Source: Marthasterias glacialis
Taxonomy: Eukaryota > Echinodermata > Asteroidea > Forcipulatida > Asteriidae
Reading direction: 5' to 3'
DNA: 64,000 nt
Assembly: GCA_911728455.2 (NCBI GenBank)
Contig: OU452234.1
Span: 8,653,531-8,717,530 of the forward strand
The notes below the pieces were generated by a model that saw only the letters and a list, made by a program, of their open reading frames with translations, made no database searches and was not told the DNA's origin. Both the position numbers and the translations under genes were made by a program. Shown here piece after piece: positions 26,601-39,459 of this stretch. Each line of letters opens with the position of its first letter. The first letter of the stretch is position 1.

Positions 26601-29600
26601 ATAGTTGTATGCTTGTGCAAATACTGAAAATAAAGGTAAAATATAGGATTGGTATTGCTGATAAGTGATAGTGCAGCGTTCTTATTTTGTGGGAGTAAAA
26701 AAAAACTGTGAACATTTTGGCTCAATTCGTTGTCTGAGTCAGGAGAAAATAATGAACCATATCATACCATATCAACACATTGGCAAATGGACGTTAAAAA
26801 TGACGGATGAGTTTTGTTTAAAAAAATTATTTGAAAAATGAAGCAACAAAGTTGTATTTTTGTTTGAAAAGAAAACACAAACTACCCCAAATACCTCATA
26901 ATCTATGCGAACAATCGGCCGCCAGCCGGACAGCATGCACACAGCAGGCGTGACTCTGTGTGTCAGTGTCACACACATATGACATGCACAGTGACTGCAT
27001 AGATACATTCACCTGATCTCCATCTTGCCTGAGCTGGTGCCCATCACCGTTTTACGTGTTAATACTATGCAACACAGACACCAATGTATTAGACAGTATT
27101 CTATTTTCATAGAAGTATCGTGCGCGTCGCGGTGTGTTTAATGAGTGCATTTTGTTGATTTGCTTGCGCGATAGTCCGATTGCGCTGCAAAATATTCCTT
27201 TTTTGTTGTGCGATCTATCTTTCGTACAGTGGCGCAACCATCAGTTGATAGCGCAAAATTACACAGAATGCAACAGAGGTTGCAGCGCCTGTGAAGTGCA
27301 CTGTGTATAGGCTATATGTGAAAACTGAAAATGTAATGCATTGCATTTGCACCCTCATTGTGGCATAAACAAAATAAATCAAATCAAATCTGAGAACACA
27401 AATTGCACTCTGTTTACTTCCTTTACTTGTGCAATAGTGCTGTTGTGCTATTAATCAAGCTACATCTTGTAGTTTGTCCCTCCCCTCCCCCCATCTTACC
27501 CATTGTAATTTATTATACTTAAAACTGGGCCCCGGCCCCCAACTCCCACCCCTTTTTGACCCACACAATGACAGGTACTTTTGAAAGGGCAGTTTTGGAA
27601 ATCCTAGATGAAACACTGGTGCAATATACATGTAGCGCACGTGACGTCCATGGTAAACTGTGGGAACAACACGCAATATACCAGTGTTGGATTTCAAAGT
27701 TTTTCTTTGCACACTCATTCTCTGGTCACTATACTTCGCACACTACGGTGAACGCTATACACACATGAAGTATCCCGCAAAAGAGGCATCATTAATCATA
27801 GAGCAACTGGTCCCCTCTCATTCTTCTTTGATTTGTGACCTGTCTAACTGTATGTAGTTTAGGGTGACCGTGTAAAAATGATTCATTTGAAATAGGATAG
27901 CGTCAAAATGCTTTCATTTTGCAACGCACGTACTAAGCGCCTCTACAGACGCCCTAGGGTGCTTGAACATTTTTAACAAGCGTGCGCACAAAGCAGTCAG
28001 TTTTGGCAGCCAATCAGCATTGTTTTTCCATGTTTCCCGTCCAGGGGATGGAGACGAGAGGTATCGATACGGCGCGCAGCCCATGGTTGTGAGGTTGGTG
28101 CAAAGGTGAAGCTCGCACTGTTTCAGTGTCATCTTTTCCATCTCTGGTCTTGTTGCTTTGATGTATTTGGTACCAAGTACTGGAAAGTCTTGCATAACTT
28201 TGGTAATATAGCTTTTTCGCTTATTTGGGTCAGAAGTCATTCTGACAAAATGGATGGTCTTGTTACTCGCTTGTATCCTTCAACCTTAGAAGCGGAACAC
28301 TCCAGGTGTGTCAAATAATACAAGGTGATGGTCACTTTCTAGGATGGTGCCAAAGTAAGAGCATGACTATTACGTCAGTGATTTCCAGTGGAAGGAAGCA
28401 AACAGTTTAATGAATGGCATTGTATATCTTCACCAGTCTATCAGTCACAGTATCTTGACAATCACCCTGCCAGGATGTTGAGTAGGGTGGGCGAAGAATG
28501 TATTACATGCAAACAGCCCATGAGTGTCAAGGAAGTGGGCCAACACAGTACATTGATGTTCTTTCTACCATGTGTGTGTCTACCCATGAATGTTTCTTGG
28601 TCATGATGCTCTCCCTGCTTTACGTTGAAGTCTCCTGCATTTTAGAACAAAGAACTTGATCTGTATGATGATGTCATGTTACCTTAAGCCTAACTACCCC
28701 CAGGCTAGTCAAAATCCAACCGGGAGTATTGTTGGATTTTGGGTGGTTGAGTTCTATGAATCTTGTCTTTGCTGTTGGACTATGGCTGGTTGAGTACCAA
28801 TGGTTCAGGGGACTAGTGTTGGACTTAGGGGAAGACCTGTTGGAGTAGGATGGGTTGTGTACTGTCTCTATATATGTGTACTGTGTGAGTATAATGGGTT
28901 GTGTACTGGCCCCACAAGTGTTTTGTTGGAGTATGATGGATTGAGGAGGTGTCCTAGTAAAAATGCTTATGGGTTAGGGTTAATGTTAGGGTTAACTCAT
29001 CTTGTTCATTGTTGACCTTGGGTAGGCCAGTATGGAGAGCATACACATTGACAAGTGTCATACTTGACTTTCCTGGTAAAGATATTTGAATTATGGCCAC
29101 TCTGTCCGACATGGACAAATACCATTAAATGTGAGTTTATAGCCAGGGAGTGATGGAACAAAAGCCCAAACCATAGTAACATGACAATGTTTGTTGGCAC
29201 AATTAGTCAGTAACCATTGTACACTTCATCTAACAATACAAAACATTTGATTTCTTGAAAACAGCAAATCGCAATACCTTGGTTTGCTTGTTCAGTTGTG
29301 AATGAGTTGTGCTCTCTTTATTGTACAAGTGAAGCCACAGACATTGAATCTGGAGATGGTCAAGACTAAGATTGAGGGCATGCTCCCCAGGGAAAAATGT
29401 GGGAACAAAGATGTTTGTTATACCATGGTATTAGATTGTGAATTTTTATTGGTCGAGAACCAATCACGTGACATAACACAAAATTTCATGTCTTCTCAAA
29501 AAAGTGATGTTGTCGGGGTCCATTACCTAGATCGTCCTCAGAAAATTCATTTCATCGTCCCCATTGATATGTATTTGAAGTTAGCAATACACCCGAGAAA

Positions 29601-32600
29601 AAGGTAGGTCATGTCGCCCACGTCCATTACCTAGATCGTTCTCAGAACATTATTTCATCGTCCCCATTGATCTGTACAACCACATTAGCGGTACTACCTG
29701 AGAAAGAGGTTACTATGGAACCACTGGTACTATGCACGCTACTGTACTTTCGATATGATGCTCGCGATAAAGGGACCAGTTGATACATTTTGGTTGGTAA
29801 ATAATTTGTAACCGACGCACTTTTGTTGAATTGAATATTGTCGTCTTCAAACTTTGTCGATAAGGGCCTTTTTAACAATCCTGCAATCTAATAAAATACC
29901 ATGGTATAACAAAACAATTGTTGTCTGCTGTGATATGTGGTCCATGCTGTTTTGGACACCCTCGGGGGCCGATGGCACCCTCGGCTTCGCCTCGGGTGCC
30001 ATCTGCCCCCTCGGGTGTCCAAAACAGCATGGACCACATCACAGCAGACAACAATTGTATAGTGGAATGGGTTCCATGTGTGTGGTTGTCAGATTACACA
30101 CAGAGGCAGGTACAGTAACTGAGGAATGAAGTATCACAGTTATGGTTGTTAATTCAAATGGTAACTCAGCCTTACAAATTTCAACAATGGGTATTATTGT
30201 TGAGTTGGGTTCTTCTTGTGCTTGCACGGTAAATATGGTTATAGTGCTTGTGTATTTTGGTAATCGGTTATGATCATCACGAAAATCAAGTCAGTTTTCA
30301 TGGAAGAGATGGTTGGAATTTTCTCAAACTACTCTGGAACACAGCCTAATGATAGAGCACACTATCAGGTTGTTCCTGGTCTTACAACGGGAAATTCTGG
30401 AAAGACTTGCAAGCTCTGTGCGTTCGTCTTGCAAGCTCTGTCCGTACATCTGGCAAGCTCTGTCCGTTCGTCTTGCAAGCTCCATCTGTACGTCTTGCAA
30501 GCTCTGTCCATTGATCTTGCAGACTCCGTCCGTATATCTGGCAAGCTGTGTCCGTTTGTCTTGCAAGCTCCGTTTGTTTGTCTTGCGAGCTCCGTACGCT
30601 CATCTTGCTGCCTCAGCACACCATCACAACATACATCTTATCTAAAACAAAATAGTTTTGGGGAAACTGGAACAAAACTTGTTCAAAGTGTTACAATTTT
30701 GGAAGGTGTGCATGCTTTTTAAATGGATGTTTCATTTTTAATTTAGATGTTTTTTGATAATTTCTGTTGACTTTGTCTTCATTTAAAAACAATTTTTTTA
30801 TTGAACAGGAACTCTCACAAATGGCAAGAAGTTTGACTCATCAAGGGATCGAGGGAAACCTTTCAAATTCAATATCGGAAAGGGGCAAGTCATTCGTGGA
30901 TGGGATGAGGGAGTAGCAAAAGTGAGTTTTCAAGGAGTAAAGTTTGTTTTTTGTTTTTTTGTCTCTTTTTATTATTTGTTTTCGTGTCTTTCACCCTCCC
31001 ACTGTTGTCATTGCTTCTTATTTGAATTGCCATCAGGCAATTGTTTACTTAAAAACTTGAAAATTGTTAGTTTAAAGAAATTGTCAGTGAGTTACGTCTG
31101 GAAAATAAACAGTTTTGAGGTGATGGATTTTTGCTAGAACAAATGTTTTATCAAACCTCGATGATGCATGTATTTTGATAGTAAACTAGAAAATGCTTTG
31201 TTCAGCTGTTGAGGCCATTCTTAAAAGAAAAGTGTTTCCTGTCAGTTTCAAATAACAGTGTAATTATTTATACTATATGTGTTTATAATATACATGTAGG
31301 CCCCTAATTTACATTTTAGATACAGCGTCAATTGCAAGTTTAACATTGAGCTTTAATTTTGTGTTTTAAAAAAATCGTTTACACGACTGCAGCTTTTTTT
31401 TTTAATAATTTTCCATTTATATTGCGCAAATTCCATATTAATATGATCAAATGCGCATTACAATGTGTATAATCTATGCTCCAAACATGCTCAGAGGTGG
31501 CGCATTAAGCAGCCAAACCAGAAACACCGGGGCAAGCCCCTTCTCTTTTTACGATAAGTGTTCTGGGTGTTTTATGTGCATTACACAACGCACAGGACCT
31601 ACAGTTTTACGTCCCATCCGAAAGACGCGAGCTTGATGTTACAAAGCCCTATCATGTCCCAGACAAGCCACCAACCATGACAGTACATGGAGTGGTCTCC
31701 CATCCATTTACTAACCACAGTCAATGGTGCTTAACTTGGCAATACTACCAGTGGCTCTCCCGTTGAGCTAACTGTCTGGGATAAAAAATTTATGATAAGC
31801 TATGATAAAAAATTTGTGCTCTTATCTCACACAGCATTTTTATTTTGAGCAAGACCCGCAAAGAAAAATAAAACAAAAACAAGAAGAAACATAAACAAAT
31901 CTTACATTATACTGTAAATAATCTTTTTGTTCATCCAAGGGTAGCCTAAATGATAACATTTTAGTCAATTAAAACCTACCTTGTCAGTCCCACAGCAGTG
32001 CCCTCTTGATATCACCAACATTTCAGGGCAATATTTTGCCAAACCCTTTTTTATCTAACTGCCCTCAGTGCCCTTTAGTAAAATTGTAACATGCATATTA
32101 AATGTCAAAGTACTTACTTGGAAAGACACAATCAGGCGAGACAAATTGTCCTTTTGCTGTTGTCAAAAAGGAGACAAAGTTTTTGCAGTTTACCAACTTT
32201 TGTGCAGGAAAAAAACAACGATTTAGTACAAACTGCAGACAGACCACATTTATTTCTTGCTTTGCAAGCGGTGGGCACCACTTCAGTTTGAAAACCCCAA
32301 ATCACTGTCACTCAGTCATGGTTTATTGCTTGATCCACACGTGTCTGTCAAACAAGCATGCAGTCTCTTTTCCTACACAGTTACAATGTAGTCTGCATAG
32401 CTACATATGTACACCGCACAGTGCATAGGCGATATACATCTACATGGAGGCCAAAACCAGAAACGGAATAGCCTGTCTAATTTACATAGCGCAAAATGAA
32501 TTTTTCTATTGGCTGTTGAACTATTACACAGTGTGTAACAAATTTTTCCATTGGCTGATTTTGCTGTGTACTGTGTGCATTGCCTCGAACCATGGGGAAA

Positions 32601-34707
32601 GTCGAACCTTCCCAGCATTGAAACTTCGTTATTGGTTATAATGTACTTGCAATTTTATTTTAAAAGGGTGGCCTCCTCAGATGAAAATGGCAAGGTGTTT
32701 CAGCTTGTCCGCCATTTTTTCAACTGGTATTTGACAAGCTGACCACCACTGAGGTCGAACCCAGCAAGAGTCCCAAATAAAGTGGCATTCTGTGTGTGTT
32801 TTAGCAAGTTTCCCTCAAGTGGCATGTCCTTTGTTGTTGCTGTAGAGTGATTAACAAAGTTCATGTCACTCACCATGAAGTTCAGCGTGGAGCCAGTAAA
32901 TCATTAGGTATCGTAAAGCATGCGTAAAGTCTTGTTAAATTTAGTTTTAGCCATGGTGCTCTCCAAATGCCACAAAATTGCCATGGTGCCTTTTTTACGA
33001 GGTAACAAGACTATGACAATGTGACTGCTTTCTTTGTCACAAGCCTACGTTGTGCACATCATGATTGCAATGGCCTGTGTTTCGCGGCACTTTCAAGCGA
33101 ATCCAACGGGGACCGGCGGCGGTAGGCTGCGAATCATCTTGTCCTTCCTCTATAGTGCTAAAGATTCAATCAATACATTTATGTCCATTTTGTTTTAAAT
33201 AAAATAGGTGCAAATTATATATTTCAAGACATAACTTGACAAAAGAAAAAATAAATAAAAAAATGCGGCCAACTGAGTCGGAAAAAAACGAAACACCCGG
33301 CCGCTAGACCGGAAACAAACAATATTTGTAATTTTCTTGATAACTTGAAGGATTGGAATAAAATGAAGTATTGTCCCATTATAATGTTTCATGCATTCTA
33401 GTGGCTTATATGAATACAATGTTCAAAAAAACTACATGTAGGGTATACCAACCCTTTGTAATGTGATTATTGAAAACTAGAGGATTGGAATGAACGGATT
33501 CAAAAAAACAAGTGATTTACATTTAGAATCCCTTTATGTTACGGGCTTGAAATGGGACATTCAAATACATGTACTTTGACGAATGAAGCCCCAAGAATGA
33601 AGAATGACGACAATGGATCATTAACATTCAAGACATCAGTTGTGGGTGGTCAGTGGAATGACATCCAATTTATTCTACCACCAAGTGCATTGTACACTTC
33701 TAAATGAATGTAATAGGGATGACAAAGGAATTCAGCCAGTTATGTTGGAAGATGTGCTCCTCAGTTCCTCATTGGGTTTGAACAAGTTACAATCGGAAAG
33801 CCTCGATTTGAACACAGAGCTCTCAATCTTGGGCACTTGGACAGTTAGTACCTCATTACAACACACCTTATGGGAACACGTTGGTTTGTTATTACAGTAA
33901 CTACTTGAACAACGTACAAGGACTGTTCAAAATATCAACAATCTTAGCTAATTTTTTTTTGCTTAAAAGTGATTTAGACTTGTTTAAGACATTTCACTTA
34001 AATTATTCTATCACAATAAATGAACACCTTGGCAGTGATTACTTTCAATGAAATTCTTCTTAATCTATTAGATATTTCTTCCTGAGCCTTATCATTAAAA
34101 ATAAAACTTGTTATAGAGTCCTGCAGGTTTTGTTTTTTAAATTTTTTTTTAAGATAAAAAATTAGGACTGCTTATTAAAAATTATCATAAATTGTATTTT
34201 CATCACAAGTGAAAACTAGAGGATTATTACGAATGTACCATGCTATACCAAAAACCAGTTATGTATTACTGTATTACCCTTTTATAATATATGAAGCAAA
34301 AAAACCCACAATTTACCAAGTAGTTTAAATTGACAGTTTCCTTTTTTAGCTTCATTTGTTTGACCTAATTTACTATTATTAACTTTTACAGATGAGTATA
34401 GGACAGCGAGCAAAGTTGACGTGCTCCCCTGACTACGCCTATGGCCCCCAGGGACACCCAGGAGTATATCCTTCAAAATAAATCACCAAGTCTTAACCTG
34501 AAGTTTTCTGCGTAAAATTTCACAAAATGACTTAAACATTCGTATGTATAAAATTATCATTAACTTCTGCATTTTGTGTGTGTGTGTGTGTGTTACGTGT
34601 ACAAAATAGTTAAATGAAACATCTGACGATTACGTCCTTAACTTCTTTGCACTATCCCTCCCAATGCAACATTGATCTTTGATGTGGAACTCCTTGGCAT
34701 CGAGTAA
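23615..34707 (+). CDS. FKBP1A: FKBP12 peptidyl-prolyl isomerase, 5 coding exons, 108 aa
   Basis: Cytosolic cis-trans prolyl isomerase and FK506/rapamycin-binding protein; it also binds ryanodine/IP3 receptors and TGF-beta type I receptors (family knowledge). Coding exons: 23615-23651, 25978-26025, 30809-30921, 34392-34465, 34653-34707. The first three introns are GT-AG; the last is AT-AC. The product is exactly 108 residues, like human FKBP12. It starts [13 protein letters not shown] and ends [14 protein letters not shown]. The ligand-pocket residues Y27, F37, D38, F47, V56, I57, W60, Y83, H88, I92 and F100 are all present. The start has A at -3 and G at +4. Introns 1 and 2 (2.3 and 4.8 kb) hold repeats described separately. 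Divergent from DDX43 and convergent with CCDC25. Confidence 0.96.
23917..24864. mobile_element. 0.95-kb inverted-repeat element in FKBP1A intron 1
   Basis: Terminal CGGTCATACTAA and, at the far end, its exact inverse. Subterminal ACAAC/GTTGT-rich arms are repeated several times, with a second nested pair (GGTCGTAGTACCGACAAC and TTAGTACGACCC). No coding capacity. Confidence 0.75.
29413..29913. mobile_element. Inverted-repeat element with internal duplication, FKBP1A intron 2
   Basis: Ends are GTTTGTTATACCATGGTATT and the inverse of CCATGGTATAACAAAAC. Inside, a block containing CATTACCTAGATCGT and CATCGTCCCCATTGAT is duplicated in tandem (about 29520 and 29623). Directly adjoins the palindrome at 29914. 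Confidence 0.7.
29914..30058. mobile_element. Near-perfect 145-bp palindrome
   Basis: Arms of about 65-70 nt run from ACAATTGTTGTCTGCTGTGA to its inverse, with CTCGGCTTCGCCTCGG at the turn. A full hairpin MITE in FKBP1A intron 2. Confidence 0.9.
30410..30612. repeat. 22-bp minisatellite, about 9-10 copies
   Basis: Unit CAAGCTCTGTCCGTTCGTCT plus TG at an exact 22-bp spacing. It lies 200 bp upstream of FKBP1A exon 3 and makes ORFs open in several frames on both strands. Confidence 0.9.
31410..31785 (-). mobile_element. tRNA-headed SINE, FKBP1A intron 3
   Basis: In reverse complement the head has TAGCTCAACGGGAGAGCC (A box). The body shares GGATGGGACGTAAAAC and TAATGCACATAAAACAC with the SINEs at 10.4 and 42.3 kb, so a different tRNA head has joined the same body. 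Confidence 0.7.
34466..34652 (+). other. FKBP1A: U12-type AT-AC intron (FKBP1A intron 4)
   Basis: The 187-nt intron begins ATATCCTTC, the U12 5' splice-site consensus for the AT-AC subclass, and ends in TTTGCAC. A perfect U12 branch-site consensus, TCCTTAAC, lies at 34635-34642, about 11 nt from the 3' end, which is the required short spacing. No AG acceptor gives the conserved VIPPNAT junction; only the AC end restores frame. A TG dinucleotide repeat (34575-34592) lies inside. If the intron is retained, translation continues for about four codons and stops, removing the last beta strand. Confidence 0.93.
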
Positions 34708-35943
34708 AGACGTTTCTACCCTGGAGATGTAAACTGCCCTTCCCCCCAGCTTTGTAACCCTTCATACATATACAAATGAAAGTAGTCATCGCAGTTAAAA
34801 GCAGGATTAAGTAGTAAACATAAAATATATACTTCTTGTCTGATAGTTCCCTGTTCTTTCTTGAACAATGTCTGTCTTTTATAACCCAGTAAGGGCTAAC
34901 CATCATGGCTATGCTTACCTTAGGCCCATAAATACAAATACAGTATACTGCATACTCAAAATATTGGTCTTGAAAGACGGTCTGATTATGTGCATGATTC
35001 CAAACTAGGCATCTGCAGCTTCATGAGCAGTACAGTCTGCGTTGTTTTTCCAGAGTTGTAATCAGTCACTGTTTTGGTTGTTGCTTGAAAGGTAATGACA
35101 GTAAGACATCACATAATAATTTGCAAAAATTGCACACAGTGCACTGATCAAAAGCATTGTGGCTGCCACACGTTCAATGCAATGGACATCATTGGGTTGA
35201 AAATACACGCAGATGGAAAAGCACAATATATTACATTTTGGTAGAAACACACAGTACTCTTGCAAAGCACAAACCTTTAGAAGATACATCAAACGTTAAC
35301 CTGATAAGTCACATCCACACCAGGTCATTATTACAGCCACAAAAACACACCTCGGTTTAAAGAAGACAAAACTTCCACTTCAGTGAAATATGGTGAATAT
35401 CTTTGTTTAACAAAGTTGTAATATTGAATGTTAGTTTTGGGTACTAATGAGCACATTCTGGCCCCAGTACTCAGTACTGCCCACGAGGGTGCCTGCAAAG
35501 GTGTCAATCATTAAGGCTTGAAGGTATGATGCAGCATTGGTTTTTGTAAGAGCATCTTCATCCATATCTAGTTTCCAGTAATTACACCATATGACCAACC
35601 TTTGAAAATGTCATCAGATAAGGTGGTTACATTGTGAAGACAACACTGAATATAAAAATTTGTATTTCATGTGAGTTTATTTCTATTTTTAAAATGAAGA
35701 TAAGAAATCCAGTGTGTGGTGATATTTCAGACAGAAATATTTCTCAGGTCAATCTACAGGTATCATGTTGATCAAAATTAAACTTTGGGATTTAAAATCT
35801 TTGTTAATTTGTGTTTTTCATCAGTGCCAATCGTGTCATACCGTTAAAGAGCACAAAGTGGACCGAATACCATTGAATCTGTACATTGAGGGCCAGAATA
35901 TGCCACCTGCAGTTGCTCACTGTAAGCAGGGTCATGGATGTGA

Positions 35944-36127
35944 CCCTGGGCCTGATTGCTCTAAGCTGATAAGCACACAAACTTGCTAAGCACACACCAA
36001 ATCTTGCTTAGCAGTAAAAGGTAACCAGCCAAAATGCCATTCAACGTACACTACCTTAACTAGTTCCCATATGATATTGGCTTGGCAACTATTTATGCTC
36101 AACACCTTTTAGTAATTTGGCCCAGGG
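35944..36127. mobile_element. Decayed GGGCCCAATTTCAT-family MITE
   Basis: Ends CCCTGGGCCTGATTGCTCTA and, in reverse complement, GCCCTGGGCCAAATTACTAA. Internal GCTTAGCA motifs match the family. Confidence 0.55.
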
Positions 36128-38390
36128 CTTTAGCAAAAACTAAAGTGAAGACAAATCCAAGAGTTCTTGATGGTGTGTGTTAGCCCATTAAAACATCTGC
36201 ACTGTGGAAGTATTTATTTTTTTTCTTTACAGGTTGAGGTATTTTGTTGAAACAATTCCACGGTTCTTTTATTTTGGGTTTTTCCTCTTTAAAAAAAATC
36301 AAAAAGTGTTTTGTAATGTTTAGAATATGTTTTTGAATTGAGTTGTGTGTAATTGTAGACTTCTTGAAACGTTTATGGTTCTTATCTCAGAAATCCAGCC
36401 TTGGAAGCTTACAGACATCTGGTTTGTGGAAACACTGTAAACAAACAATTTGATTGGAAAATCTACAGAACAGATCAATGACTTTGTTTAAAAGTATAAT
36501 TGACAGATTTTTCAGCACTTTATGTTAGGTTTTGAAGTTATTAGTCAGTATCACGTTAGATAGATTTGTTTTTTAGGAATTATTATTAAATGCAATTTAT
36601 ATAACATAGTCAAGTAATTGAATAATATGTGGTGTTTAACTCCTTCACTTCAATCCACTTGTTCTTTATGTAATATTTACATAACTTAATAAAAGTCCAC
36701 TCCGAAAAGATCAGGCTTTATTTTCATAAGTTTATAGTTATTGATCGTGTGGACAAGAAATTTGACAGATACAGAATCGTAAAGAATAAATCTCGCTTGT
36801 TGTCTTAGTTTCAAAGCAATGCTCCTTTTTTAGTGCTCAGACTTGATGACAACTTTGAGACTGTTGTTTGACATGACTGAGCATGGGAAGGTTAAAACAT
36901 TGTCTAAAATACCACTCTCGTGCTGCTAGGTTTTTAATGTTTCAGCACTCCAATATGTTAAGCAATGCAAGCCATGTGATGATGTTCATTATGTTTATGT
37001 TTCATACATATACAAATAGGTAATGTTCTTTGATAAAATAAGTATCTTGCAGTTTTGTCAAGTCTATTCGCCTTATTCACAACTTTGCCATCTTACATGT
37101 AGATCTTAGTCCCTGTTTACAAAGGTTTTAAAAGCATGCAATGCTCATCGTGGTTACCAGACTATATTTGGGTGTTTGTAGGGGAAACCTGTCTGTCAAA
37201 TGTCAATGCTTTTCCGTGAATTAAAAGAAAGATAGATATATACTGTAACACTAACCTCTGAAAATTTTGTTTCTAAAGATGTTGGCATTCTTGAGATTTT
37301 GGCAAAAAGCTGGAGTGGTTGTTCCCATGCAGAATGATCCAAAACTGCATGTTTTTCATAACATGAAAAAGGCTTCATACCCGAAGCCTTTCTCAGATTC
37401 AAATATTTTAGCAAGAAATGTCCTCTTTCTCAAAAACTACATTACTTCAAAGGGAGTCGTTTCTCACAATGTTTTATACTATCAAGTAATTTTTTTTGGT
37501 CATTTATTTGTGGAGTAATTACCAAAAGCATCCCCTGCCTTGACGACATGTTTTGCTTTCACCCATGGATCATACATGTATTGGTTCATCTAATAGTCAA
37601 AGGGCAAGAGTTTGAATCAACCACCCAAGGATATTGCTCTACCAACTTTTCAGTAACTGTTTTGTGGCTGCTTTGTCAGGAATAAATTAAACCATGTGAG
37701 TAGGTAGTTTACATGTATTGAGCAGGGCACTGGTACAGAAACCTGGAAGTTTAAGTTCAACTTCTGCTCTAGTCAATATTTCAAACCACCCTAATGTGGT
37801 CTACTTCAGCATTTCAAACAAAATGAACGAATCTTCATCCACCATTTATGATTTAAATTGTTAAGCTTCACCTCACATCTGGTTTGGGCTCCATCCCGTA
37901 TAACATGGGTTTATATGCCATGTAAGTAAGTTTTGCGTTAACACTATGTGATAACTTGTTTGTAGCGCTGGCTCTTAAAACAGTTGTTTTTACTCAGTGT
38001 TTCAACCAGTGAGCTCTTGATTGTCTTCTCCAGAAGCAAGCACTTCTCAAAAGATGTTCACATGGTGCTACTGCAAACTTAAATTTACAACCACCATGCA
38101 TAGCTCCAAGTCTTGTTTAAATGCCATGCCAACAAAATCTGAAGCGTTTATGCGAAATTAACTTGCTAAGATGCAAAGAACTGATTTTGAACTGATTTAT
38201 TTTCATAATCGTCCCACCAGAGAAAACCAACCCAGATTGATCCATGTTCAGTTTACAACAGTTCTTTTATATTTTATTAGTTACGTGTGAACTAAGAGCC
38301 AGTTGTCATAATCAATTGTCATAAGTCATCATGAAATAATGTAAAGATTTCAGAATAATTCTGCTTTTTTATTACATTTACCTTAAAAAC

Positions 38391-38396
38391 AATAAA
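38391..38396 (+). terminator. Candidate FKBP1A poly(A) signal
   Basis: AATAAA followed within about 25-60 nt by a GT/T-rich stretch (TGTGTATTGAGTAG, then TGGTAGTGG). It lies 3.7 kb past the stop codon, so this would be a long 3' UTR. An alternative AATAAA lies at 36688-36693. Transcript 3' ends would decide. Confidence 0.3.
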
Positions 38397-38692
38397 TCCT
38401 TACAAAACATGTGTATTGAGTAGTTTGGTAGTGGTTTTCTTTTGGAAGAAACCATCATAAATGTTTTAGATTCTGGTTTGTGTGTAATGAAAAGAACGGG
38501 TGTACAATTTATATTCAAGACACTTTTGCACGTAGTAGCATGTGCCTATGTGATCTGGTTAACACCAGACTTTAATTGGTAATACATTGTACCAAGTACA
38601 CTCTAAATCACAAGTGTAAGTGTAGTGTCATTTATTCATGGATTTGTTGACAGAAAAGTAACTGCATGTTTAGGAAAAGTAAGAGATACAAA

Positions 38693-39261
38693 TGGGTCAG
38701 TCCATGAAGGTGGGACACCATTTTGTGACATTTTTCAATACTGTCATTTTATGTCAGAAAAAATGTTAATTCCAATTTATGTTTATCAATCATCACCTTT
38801 CATTTTGGTGTTGAAAGTATTTCAGAAAGTTTTCAAATCCTTCCCACACCATCTTACCCGATATTTTTGCTAATATTCTTAGCGATGTAACAGGGACACC
38901 ATGCTTGTAACACATACTTTTCAGTATTATGGAAGTAGTAAAATTTACAATGTTCAACAGAAACTTGATGCCAAATCCATAAAAAATAGCTTCCTTCATG
39001 GGTATTAAAGTACACATGGCTGAGAAAATTAAGGATATATGTCACATCTATGGTGTCCCCCTTACATCAGTGTAGGCACTACATGTATATCACATTTATT
39101 TTACACCACCGTAATCAAGTAAAACCTTTTTATGATTCACATTTGGTGTTATACTATGTAAAGCAAGATTGACCATGAAGACTAGTGAAGTGGTGAAAAA
39201 GCTTCATAGGTGGTAGCGATGTAATGGTGTCCCTAGTGTTCCACCTTCATGGATTGACCCA
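38693..39261. mobile_element. 0.57-kb MITE with TGGGTCAGTCCATGAAGG ends
   Basis: Left TGGGTCAGTCCATGAAGGTG and right, in reverse complement, TGGGTCAATCCATGAAGGTG, both followed by GGACACC-type sequence. No coding capacity. Confidence 0.85.
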
Positions 39262-39300
39262 CATGGCAGCGGTAAGTATAATGTCACTATTATTTGTGGT

Positions 39301-39459
39301 TTTTACCCGTACACCGATGTGTGTCAAGCACTGCATACTCAGTACCTTCTCCAGTTCTGTGAAAAAAGGAATATGCCTGTTTTGTTTTTTTTTTTCTCAC
39401 AGAAATCGGGAAGTTACCGAGTATGCAGTGCTTGACACACATCGGTGTATGAGTAAAAA
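39301..39459. mobile_element. Hairpin MITE
   Basis: About 45-nt arms containing ACACCGATGTGTGTCAAGCA and its exact inverse, around a T-rich loop. Confidence 0.85.

Noticed and set aside
27914-28240. 108-codon minus-strand ORF
   Set aside because: No recognised domain, no flanking splice logic, inside FKBP1A intron 2; could be old transposon sequence, not supported as a gene.
30270-30722. 150-codon ORF with LQALSV-type repeats, and minus-strand LARRTD-type repeats
   Set aside because: A 22-bp intronic minisatellite in FKBP1A intron 2; open on both strands, with no homology.
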